Below are positions 1 through 6,210 of a stretch of DNA of 30,483 nucleotides, one piece after another. Origin of the DNA: an uncultured bacterium. Its GTDB lineage: Bacteria > Verrucomicrobiota > Kiritimatiellia > RFP12 > UBA1067. The stretch's first letter is position 1. Every line of letters starts with the position of its first letter. The translations under genes and the position numbers were made by a program. Below the pieces are notes generated by a model. It made no database searches and was not told the origin of the DNA. It worked only from the letters and a program-made list of their open reading frames with translations. Location of the stretch: the NCBI GenBank assembly GCA_900547945.1, contig URIT01000025.1:1-30483 (forward strand), read 5' to 3'.

Positions 1-129
1 CCGTCGGCGTCCGTCCCCCCATCGGACGCGACAAGCGCGTCCCTCCCGTTTCGTACTTGTCGCGGCCGCACCCCGTCGGCGTCCGTCCCCCACATCGGAC
101 GCGACAAGCGCGTCCCTCCCGTTTCGTAT
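1..129. repeat. Tandem pair of intergenic hairpin repeats
   Basis: Two near-identical copies (about 1-56 and 73-129, period about 72 bp) each contain the hairpin GGACGCG-ACAAG-CGCGTCC (24-42 and 97-115) followed by CTCCCGTTTCGTA. A third copy of the hairpin plus CTCCCGTTTC lies at 25933-25962. Only shadow reading frames cross it, so it is read as a dispersed non-coding element. Confidence 0.75.
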
Positions 130-194
130 TTCCTCCGTGCCCCCGCGCGCTCCGTGTTGACCGGCCGGAGGCTCGGGGCCGCCCCATGGCGTCC

Positions 195-222
195 CGCGCC
201 GAGGCGGCGCGGGTACATCGCG
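195..222. repeat. Dispersed hairpin repeat, second family
   Basis: A 28-base segment with the stem GCGCCG-AGG-CGGCGC followed by GGGTACATCGCG. The same segment recurs at 25858-25885. Each copy is near a GGACGCG hairpin, so the two families travel together at both ends of the window. Confidence 0.65.
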
Positions 223-276
223 TGCCGGGGGTGTACGCGAAGGAAGTCATCGCGCAGGGCTCATCCGTTTTGCTAT

Positions 277-285
277 GCTATGATG
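277..285 (+). promoter_or_regulatory. Predicted extended -10 promoter of the GH127 gene
   Basis: TGCTATGAT matches the extended -10 pattern TGnTATnnT. There is no convincing -35 upstream, as is usual for extended -10 promoters. Transcription would begin near 292, leaving a leader of about 22 nt before the ATG at 314. Similar TGnTATnnT boxes precede several other genes in the window. Confidence 0.45.
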
Positions 286-313
286 CACACATCGAAAAGA
301 TAGGGTAAGTGAT

Positions 314-2299
314 ATGCGAAGAGACCTGAAGATGCCGAAGCGGATGATGATGTTAATGGGGATTGGCCTTGCCTGTTCCGTTGGCGGTGCGGACGTGCAG
401 GGGCTTGCCGAACCGGCGATGGAGGTTTTGCCGCTTGGAAGCGTGCGTCCGACCGACTGGCTGGCCGAACAGCTGCTGAAGCAGTCCGACGGCCTCACGG
501 GACACGCCGAGGAGCTGTACGACGACATCGGGAAGTCCGACTGGCTGACCGGGGCGAACGTCGGGAAGGAATACGCCTGGGAACGAGGCCCCTACTACGC
601 GAAGGGGCTTGTCTCGCTGGCGTTCGTCCTCGACGACGCAACCCTCAAGGGCAAGGCGCGGAGGTGGGTGGACGCCATCCTCGGTTCGCAGCGGGCAGAC
701 GGCGACTTCGGTCCGAAGGCGCGGAACTGGTGGGCGAACATGATTGCGCTCTGGCTGCTGCGCGACTGGTGCGAGGCGACGGGCGATGTGCGCGTCGTGC
801 CGTTCCTCGAACGTTACTTCGCCTTCCAGCGCGAAGCGGTGAAGGTCCATCCGTTCGCCGCCGATTCGAAGTGGGCGGCCGCGCGCGCGGGCGACGAGCT
901 GGACGTCGTGCTGTGGCTCTACCGCCGCACGCGCAAGGCCGAATGGCTCGCCTTCGCGCGGACGGTCTCCGCGCAGTCGGCGGATTGGACGACCTACTAC
1001 TATCGTGGCGGCGATCCGGCGGGACGGAACGCGAACGGCTGCCGCAGCCACATCGTGAACTTCATGCAGGGCCTGAAGACGCCCGCGCTTCAGTCCCTCC
1101 TCGACGGCGACGCGCGCAAGCGCGGCGCCTACGCGGCGGCGTTCGCCCCCGACGGCTGGGCGATGCGCCTGTACGGGCGGCCCGACCGCATGGTCAACGG
1201 CTCCGAGCCGCTGTCCGACCGCAGCGCGTCGGGCGGCACGGAACTCTGTGCGATCGCCGAGCGCATCCTGAGCTGCCAGACCGTCCTCGCCGCGACGGGC
1301 GACCTCGCGGCGGCGGACGACCTGGAGATCGTCGCCTACAACTCCCTGCCGGCGACGCTCGCGAAGGACGGGCGCGGCATGCGCTACTACTGTCTCCTCA
1401 ACCAGCCGACGTGCGAGGACAAGCCCCTCCTCTTCGCGAACAACGGGGCGGGCAGCGGCCCGAACCGCAACGGCGCGATCTGTCCGGGGCCGCACGCGGG
1501 CTTCGGGTGCTGCCGCTCGAACTTCCACTTCGCGTGGCCGAAGTTCGTGCAGTCGATGTGGATGCGCCGAGGCGGGGGGCTTGCGGCGGTCGCCTACGGG
1601 CCGTGCCGCGTGACGGCGGACGTCGGCGGGCGCACGGTGACGCTCGCGATGTCCACGGGCTATCCGTTCGACGGCAAGGTCGAGATCCGCGTCCTCGAAG
1701 GCGGCGGGCGCTTCCCGATCTTCGCGCGCGTGCCGCAGGGAAGCGGCCTGCCGGACGCCGGGCAGTTCCGCACGTTCGCGCGCGACTGGAAGCCGGGCGA
1801 GACGATTGAGCTGGACTTCCCGCTGGCGACGCGGCTGTCGTTCTGGGAGAACGAGGCCGTGGCGGTGATGCGCGGGCCGCTCCTCTTCGCGCTCCGGATG
1901 CCGGCGGAGGAGAAGGCCGTGCCGCGCTATCCGGTGCCGTTCGAGAACCGGTGGATCGAGGGCGAAACCGAATTCCCGCGCAAGGAGATCCGTCCGACGG
2001 CGCCCTGGAACTACGCGCTGCTGCTAAACAGGGACCGCACGCTCGCCGGCGCGACGGTCGAGGACGCGGGCGACGAGGGCGTGTCCATCCGCGCCCGCGC
2101 CGTGAAGACGGACTTCGGCGGCTGGGGCTACATGCGCGACGTGACGACGGGGCGGTCGGTCGATCCGCCGCCGTCGCCCGTGCCGGACGAGGGTGGGCGC
2201 GTGGAGACGGTGGCGCTCGTGCCGATGGGGCTGACGGAGATCCGCATCGCGCTCTTCCCGTGGTTGTACGCGCCCGGACGCGACGTGCAGACGCGGTGA
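314..2299 (+). CDS. Secreted GH127-like (DUF1680) glycoside hydrolase, putative beta-L-arabinofuranosidase
   Basis: This 661-residue protein resembles the DUF1680/GH127 family, whose characterised members release beta-L-arabinofuranose using a Zn-bound cysteine nucleophile. The N-terminus is a signal peptide (hydrophobic stretch after MPKRMMM, cleavage near GGADVQG), so it is exported. The central (alpha/alpha)6-type part contains GGTELC (Glu310, Cys312) and GFGCCRSN (Cys399, Cys400). These fit the Glu and Cys residues of the family's metal/catalytic site. The C-terminal third is beta-rich, as in the family. The start at 314 follows AGGG about 10 nt upstream; an in-frame ATG at 344 would give a shorter signal peptide and cannot be excluded. 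It is a single-gene unit preceded by repeats and an extended -10 box. The substrate is inferred; related families GH137, GH142 and GH146 share the fold. Confidence 0.8.
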   Translation: MRRDLKMPKRMMMLMGIGLACSVGGADVQGLAEPAMEVLPLGSVRPTDWLAEQLLKQSDGLTGHAEELYDDIGKSDWLTGANVGKEYAWERGPYYAKGLVSLAFVLDDATLKGKARRWVDAILGSQRADGDFGPKARNWWANMIALWLLRDWCEATGDVRVVPFLERYFAFQREAVKVHPFAADSKWAAARAGDELDVVLWLYRRTRKAEWLAFARTVSAQSADWTTYYYRGGDPAGRNANGCRSHIVNFMQGLKTPALQSLLDGDARKRGAYAAAFAPDGWAMRLYGRPDRMVNGSEPLSDRSASGGTELCAIAERILSCQTVLAATGDLAAADDLEIVAYNSLPATLAKDGRGMRYYCLLNQPTCEDKPLLFANNGAGSGPNRNGAICPGPHAGFGCCRSNFHFAWPKFVQSMWMRRGGGLAAVAYGPCRVTADVGGRTVTLAMSTGYPFDGKVEIRVLEGGGRFPIFARVPQGSGLPDAGQFRTFARDWKPGETIELDFPLATRLSFWENEAVAVMRGPLLFALRMPAEEKAVPRYPVPFENRWIEGETEFPRKEIRPTAPWNYALLLNRDRTLAGATVEDAGDEGVSIRARAVKTDFGGWGYMRDVTTGRSVDPPPSPVPDEGGRVETVALVPMGLTEIRIALFPWLYAPGRDVQTR

Positions 2300-2318
2300 G
2301 CCGGAGTCCGCTGGTTTT

Positions 2319-2327
2319 TGCTATACT
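2319..2327 (+). promoter_or_regulatory. Predicted extended -10 promoter of the oxidoreductase operon
   Basis: TGCTATACT lies in the 58-nt gap between the GH127 stop and the ferredoxin start. It matches TGnTATAnT with a plausible transcription start near 2334. A Shine-Dalgarno AAGGA follows 8 nt before the ATG at 2358. Confidence 0.55.
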
Positions 2328-2357
2328 AGTCGCTGTTTTTCTCCGAAGGATGGTGCC

Positions 2358-2588
2358 ATGCAAGAAAATGAGCAAACGGTGCTTTCGCACCCAGAGATCG
2401 AAGCGGACAGCTGCAAGGGCTGTGGCCGCTGCGTCGCGGCGTGTCCGCGGCATTGCCTTGAACTGCAGACGACGCTGAACAAGATGGGCATCAAGCCCGT
2501 CGGCTACAAGGGCGAGGGGTGCATCGGCTGCGCGATGTGCTTCTACAACTGTCCGGAACCCTATGCGATCAAGGTGGTGAAGGCATGA
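2358..2588 (+). CDS. 2-oxoacid:ferredoxin oxidoreductase delta subunit (2[4Fe-4S] ferredoxin)
   Basis: A 76-residue ferredoxin-like protein with two CxxCxxCxxxC clusters: Cys19, 22, 25, 29 and Cys55, 58, 61, 65. In the KOR/VOR family this small subunit carries two [4Fe-4S] clusters that pass electrons from the thiamine-diphosphate subunit to ferredoxin. The start is set by AAGGA 8 nt upstream. It is the first gene of a delta-alpha-(beta-gamma) operon, and its stop overlaps the next start in ATGA, so translation is coupled. The enzyme acts in the cytoplasm. The delta-first order is the one usual for Vor/Kor enzymes. Confidence 0.9.
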   Translation: MQENEQTVLSHPEIEADSCKGCGRCVAACPRHCLELQTTLNKMGIKPVGYKGEGCIGCAMCFYNCPEPYAIKVVKA

Positions 2589-3646
2589 CGAAATTTGTCA
2601 AGAGCAACGAGGCCGTGGTGATGGGGGCCCTCTATGCGGGGTGCGAGCTCTACTTCGGCTATCCGATCACGCCCGCGAGCGAAATCGCCCATGGCGCGGC
2701 GAAGTGGTTCCCGATGCTGGGGCGCACGTTCGTGCAGGCGGAGTGCGAGACGGCCTCGATCAACATGATGTTCGGCGCGGCGGCGGCGGGCAAGCTCTGC
2801 ATGACCGCGACGTCGGGCCCCGGCTTCTCCCTCATGCAGGAGGGCCTGAGCTACCTTGCGGGCGCGGAGCTGCCGGCGGTCGTCGTGGACGTCAACCGCG
2901 CCGGCCCGGGCCTCGGCAACGTCTACCCCGAGCAGAGCGACTACACGCCCGCCGTGAAGGGCGGCGGCCACGGCAACTACCAGACCTTCACCTACGCCCC
3001 CGCGAGCGCGCAGGAGATGTGCGACCTCACGATCAAGGCGTTCGAGATGGCGGCCAAGTGGCGCACGCCCGCCGTCGTCTTCGCGGACGGCCTGCAGGGT
3101 CAGATGATGGAGACGGTGCGCCTCCCGGAGGCGGAGCGCGCGAAGCCCGACTTCAGCGCGTGGGCCGCGCAGGGCGAGGCGAAGACGCGCGAGAACCTGG
3201 TGAAGTCCATCTTCCTCGACGCGGCGGCGCAGGAGGTCTTCAACGACCACCTCCAGCGCAAGTACGAGGACATGCAGGCGGACGCCGAGGCCGAGACCTA
3301 CCTCGCGGAGGACGCGGACCTCCTGATCTGCGCGTTCGGCATCGCGAGCCGCGTCGCCCGCACGACGGCGGAGACCTGCCGCCGCAAGGGCCTGAAGGTC
3401 GGCTGCTTCCGTCCGATCACCCTCAACCCGTTCCCGCGCGAACAGCTTGCCGCCGCCGCGAAGGGACGCCGCATCATGACGATCGAACTCGATGCCGGGC
3501 AGTTCGCCGACGACGTGCGCCTGCAGCTCGCGAAGAGCGGGCTCGGCGCGGAGGCCGCGAACGTGATGATGGTCCACCGCATGGGCGGGCAGGTCGTCTC
3601 CGTCGACGACGCCGTCAAGGCCGCCAAGATGATTCTGGGGAAGTAG
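2585..3646 (+). CDS. 2-oxoacid:ferredoxin oxidoreductase alpha subunit (VorB/KorA type)
   Basis: The 353-residue protein starts MTKFVKSNEAVVMGALYAG and has the family motif FGYPITPASEI near residues 26-36, followed by the QAECETASINMMFGAAAAG segment. These are typical of the pyrimidine-binding alpha subunit of 2-oxoglutarate or branched-chain 2-oxoacid:ferredoxin oxidoreductases. With the beta subunit it decarboxylates a 2-oxoacid to an acyl-CoA and reduces ferredoxin. The reading frame is open upstream to 2519, but the ATG at 2585 overlapping the ferredoxin stop is chosen because the family begins here. Whether the substrate is 2-oxoglutarate or 2-oxoisovalerate cannot be decided from the sequence alone. 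Confidence 0.9.
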   Translation: MTKFVKSNEAVVMGALYAGCELYFGYPITPASEIAHGAAKWFPMLGRTFVQAECETASINMMFGAAAAGKLCMTATSGPGFSLMQEGLSYLAGAELPAVVVDVNRAGPGLGNVYPEQSDYTPAVKGGGHGNYQTFTYAPASAQEMCDLTIKAFEMAAKWRTPAVVFADGLQGQMMETVRLPEAERAKPDFSAWAAQGEAKTRENLVKSIFLDAAAQEVFNDHLQRKYEDMQADAEAETYLAEDADLLICAFGIASRVARTTAETCRRKGLKVGCFRPITLNPFPREQLAAAAKGRRIMTIELDAGQFADDVRLQLAKSGLGAEAANVMMVHRMGGQVVSVDDAVKAAKMILGK

Positions 3647-3651
3647 GTAGA

Positions 3652-3821
3652 GGTTAAGTCACCCTGCGGGTTTTAAGTGGTTAAGTCACCCTGCGGGTTT
3701 TAAGTGGTTAAGTGGTTAAGTAGTTAAGTGGTTAAGTGGTTAAGTCAAGTGGTTGATGTGGTTAAGTGCGTAAGTGGTTGATTTGGTAGAGAACTTGAAA
3801 CTTAACTACTTAACTACTTAA
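3652..3821. repeat. TTAAGT repeat block within the oxidoreductase operon
   Basis: The alpha and beta genes are separated by 231 nt that no gene explains. The block starts with a perfect 27-bp tandem repeat (3652-3678 and 3679-3705) containing the mini-hairpin ACCC-TGC-GGGT. About five tandem GGTTAAGT octamers follow (3706-3745). An inverted arm ACTTAACT-ACTTAACT-ACTTAA lies at 3800-3821, so the RNA could fold into a long hairpin. Related TTAAGT words flank hairpins downstream of truA (20128-20150). Confidence 0.85.
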
Positions 3822-3877
3822 AGCGAAGCGACTCAAGAAGCGACTCAATGGGTTTAATGAAAGTTGGAGTGATTTCA

Positions 3878-5314
3878 ATGAAAGTCATTGAACAGAAGGG
3901 CATGTATCCGAAGTTTCCGCGCAGCGGGAAGGAGACGCGCGTCACCCACTACTGCCCCGGCTGCGGGCACGGCATCGTGAACAAGCTCATTGCCGAATGC
4001 TGCGCCGAGATGGGTCTGCAGGACGAGACGATCTTCGTCGATCCCGTCGGCTGCGGCGTGTTCACCTACTACTACTGGGACGCGGCGCACATTTCCGCCG
4101 CCCACGGCCGGGCCTCCGCCGTCGCGACCGGCGCGTGCCGGGCGCGTCCGCACGCCGTCACGATCGCCTACCAGGGCGACGGCGACCTTGGCGCGATCGG
4201 CTTCAACAACGCCTTCCAGGCGGCCTCGCGCGGCGAAAACTTCGCGTGCATCTTCATCAACAACTCCCTCTACGGCATGACGGGCGGGCAGATGGCCCCC
4301 ACGACCCTGGAGGGCGAAAAGACGACGACGACGCCCTTCGGGCGCGATCCGTCCGTGACGGGCCACCCGCTCCACGTCTGCGAGGTCTTCGGCCAGCTGC
4401 AGGCCCCCGTCTACATCGCCCGCACGAGCGTGGCCGACACGAAGCGCATTCTCCAGACGAAGCAGGCCATCCGCCGTGTCTTCGAGTTGCAGAAGGCGCA
4501 CCGGGGCTACTGCGTGCTCGAGATTCTCGCGCCCTGCCCCACGAACTTTCGCATGGATCCCCTCAAGGCCGCGCAGTTCTGCCTGAACGAGATGGAGCGG
4601 GAGTTCCCGCTCGGCACGTTCCGCGACGCGGAGAAGGGCCTTGGCGCGCCCGTTGCCGCCGCCGCGCCCGCGCCGTCCTCCCCGCTCCTCCAGGTGAAGC
4701 CTGTGCCGCAGGTGGCGACGTGCGCGGAGCTGTTCGCCGAGAAGACGGCGGTGCCGCCGGCGGAGAACGACCCCGCCGTCCCCGAGCGCCGGTTCAAGTT
4801 CGCCGGCTACGGCGGGCAGGGAATCCTCTCGCTGGGGCTCACCGTCGCGGAGGCCGCGCGCCTCGAACGCCGCCACACGCTCTGGTTCCCGAGCTACGGT
4901 CCGGAGCAGCGCGGCGGCAGCGCGAGCTGTTCGGTCGTCGTCTCGGGGACGCCCATCGGCTCGCCGACCGTCGAGCATCCCGACGTGCTCGTCTGCATGA
5001 ACCAGCCGTCCTACGAACGCTTCGTGGGCGACGTGAGGAAGGGCGGCACGGTGATCGTCGACGCGACGGTGCCGCTCACGCGCCGGCCGCCGGAGGGCGT
5101 GAAGCTCGTCGTCTGGCCCGCCATCAAGATGGCGGAGGACTTCGGCGTGCCGAAGGCCGCGAACACGATGATGCTCGCCGCGCTGAAGAAGCTCGGCTGC
5201 ACGGGCCTCGCGGGCGACAACCTCGAACAGGCCCTCGTCGCGAGCTTCGCGAAGAAGCCCGAGCTCGGCGTGAAGAACCTCGAGATCCTGCGCAAGGCCG
5301 AGGCGGCCGTCTAG
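3878..5314 (+). CDS. Fused beta-gamma subunit of 2-oxoacid:ferredoxin oxidoreductase
   Basis: The 478-residue protein joins two subunits that are usually separate. Residues about 1-260 are the thiamine-diphosphate-binding beta subunit, with CPGCGHG (from residue 26) and the GDGDLGAIGFNN cofactor motif. After an Ala/Pro-rich linker (about 265-300), the rest is the gamma subunit, with FAGYGGQGI and PSYGPEQRGG, characteristic of that domain. The reading frame is open from 3848, but only the ATG at 3878 has a good Shine-Dalgarno (GGAG, 8 nt upstream). Its duplicated neighbourhood (AATGAAAGT twice) explains the alternative ATGs. It completes the enzyme encoded by the two preceding genes. The stop overlaps the convergent regulator by 4 nt. 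Confidence 0.9.
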   Translation: MKVIEQKGMYPKFPRSGKETRVTHYCPGCGHGIVNKLIAECCAEMGLQDETIFVDPVGCGVFTYYYWDAAHISAAHGRASAVATGACRARPHAVTIAYQGDGDLGAIGFNNAFQAASRGENFACIFINNSLYGMTGGQMAPTTLEGEKTTTTPFGRDPSVTGHPLHVCEVFGQLQAPVYIARTSVADTKRILQTKQAIRRVFELQKAHRGYCVLEILAPCPTNFRMDPLKAAQFCLNEMEREFPLGTFRDAEKGLGAPVAAAAPAPSSPLLQVKPVPQVATCAELFAEKTAVPPAENDPAVPERRFKFAGYGGQGILSLGLTVAEAARLERRHTLWFPSYGPEQRGGSASCSVVVSGTPIGSPTVEHPDVLVCMNQPSYERFVGDVRKGGTVIVDATVPLTRRPPEGVKLVVWPAIKMAEDFGVPKAANTMMLAALKKLGCTGLAGDNLEQALVASFAKKPELGVKNLEILRKAEAAV

Positions 5315-6066
5315 ACTGAACGGTGCCGGGCGCGGTACTGGGCGGGCGTAAGGCCACGCGCGCGGCGGAACGTGTGGAAGAAGTGGCTGAAGTCGTAGAA
5401 GCCCGCCGCCTGGGCGATGTCCGTGAGGGTTTGGTCCGTTTCTTCGAGCAGATTGCGCGCAAGGTTGAGGCGTACGGTCGTCACGTACTTCGCGGGGGTC
5501 GTGTTGAGGATCTTCCCAAAGGCACGTGCGAGCTTGGACGGCGTCGTCTGCCCGAGCGTCGCGAGCCGTCTAAGCGACAGGTCTTCGGTTGGATGCTGGT
5601 TGATGTAGGCCGTGATGCTCTTGATGTGGTCGTGCCATTCGAGTGAGGTTTCCGGCTTCCGGTCCTGTCGGTAGAGGCACATGGTACCGATGATGCGGCG
5701 GCCGTCGGCCGAACGTACGGGGAAGACGCTCTTGTGCGACATGCGCATCGAGCCGTCGGCCGGATGCGTGTGCGTGATCCGAAGGGGCTTTCCCGTCTTG
5801 AGTACGTGCCGGTCGTTCGCGACGTAGGTCTTCGCCTTCGCGGACGGGAAGAGCTCGTCGCTCCGACGGCCGACGGCGGCGTATTCGTCGGACAGGTTGG
5901 CGATCTCGCAGTTGCGCTTGTTGAACGTCACGATGCGGCCCTCGGCGTCCTTGACGTAGAAGCCGACGTCCGGCAGCGTGTCCATCATCTTCTTGACGGA
6001 CGCCAGATTTTCGCCGGCTTCGGCGAAGAAGGCTTTCTGGAACTGGATTTTGTCGCGCTTGGTCAT
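5311..6066 (-). CDS. PAS-domain AraC-family transcriptional regulator
   Basis: The 251-residue protein has a PAS-like sensor (about residues 25-130, LPDVGFYVKDAEGRIVTFN) and a C-terminal AraC-type double helix-turn-helix (about 150-250). The latter ends in the family signature LTDIAQAAGFYDFSHFFHTFRR followed by GLTPAQYR. The frame is open 15 codons further upstream to 6111, but that longer start has no Shine-Dalgarno and contains a TATAAT box. The start at 6066 gives a leader of about 30 nt and is preferred. It is divergent from the exported-enzyme operon at 6211 and shares a 144-nt control region with it, so it is very likely that operon's regulator. The PAS ligand is unknown. The 3' end overlaps the oxidoreductase gene by 4 nt, tail to tail. 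Confidence 0.88.
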   Translation of the reverse strand: MTKRDKIQFQKAFFAEAGENLASVKKMMDTLPDVGFYVKDAEGRIVTFNKRNCEIANLSDEYAAVGRRSDELFPSAKAKTYVANDRHVLKTGKPLRITHTHPADGSMRMSHKSVFPVRSADGRRIIGTMCLYRQDRKPETSLEWHDHIKSITAYINQHPTEDLSLRRLATLGQTTPSKLARAFGKILNTTPAKYVTTVRLNLARNLLEETDQTLTDIAQAAGFYDFSHFFHTFRRARGLTPAQYRARHRSV

Positions 6067-6095
6067 GGTTTCACAGGTATGTTCAAAAAATGCAT

Positions 6096-6130
6096 GCGTG
6101 AGATTATACATGATCGGCGTGTGATTTTAC
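6096..6130. promoter_or_regulatory. Candidate AraC-type operator: two direct repeats 21 bp apart
   Basis: GCGTGAGATTATAC (6096-6109) and GCGTGTGATTTTAC (6117-6130) match at 12 of 14 positions and start exactly 21 bp apart, the spacing of AraC-family half-sites such as araI1/araI2. A partial third copy, GTGAGATAAT, is at 6151-6160. Repeat 1 covers the regulator's own -10 and repeat 2 most of its -35, which suggests autorepression. Both lie just upstream of the expected -35 of the 6211 operon, which suggests activation. Confidence 0.65.
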
Positions 6131-6132
6131 AA
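6103..6132 (-). promoter_or_regulatory. Predicted sigma-70 promoter of the AraC-type regulator
   Basis: On the minus strand, TTGTAA (6132-6127) and a perfect TATAAT (6108-6103) are separated by 18 bp. The transcription start would be near 6096, downstream of the longest possible start codon (6111) and 30 nt before the ATG at 6066. This supports the shorter protein. Confidence 0.6.
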
Positions 6133-6154
6133 GACGGAACTGGAGTCGTTGTGA

Positions 6155-6160
6155 GATAAT
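6155..6160 (+). promoter_or_regulatory. Candidate -10 of the exported-enzyme operon
   Basis: GATAAT is a fair -10, but the -35 region around 6132-6137 (AGACGG) does not resemble the consensus. This is expected for an activator-dependent promoter. The candidate operator repeats end at 6130, immediately upstream. A start near 6167 would leave a leader of about 44 nt. Confidence 0.4.
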
Positions 6161-6210
6161 GCTCTCGCAATGGACAGAGTGCAGACCATGAACATGAAGG
6201 AGGATGATCG

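Noticed and set aside
57..308. 83-codon frame at the window start
   Set aside because: It reads through both hairpin repeats and the promoter of the GH127 gene, and the product is low-complexity.
3652..3821. CRISPR or origin-type iterons
   Set aside because: Units are contiguous 8- and 27-bp tandem copies without unique spacers. No replication gene or DnaA-box cluster lies nearby.
6067..6111. Longer AraC-type start at 6111
   Set aside because: There is no ribosome site, and a perfect TATAAT lies within the extension, so the transcript would begin downstream of this codon.
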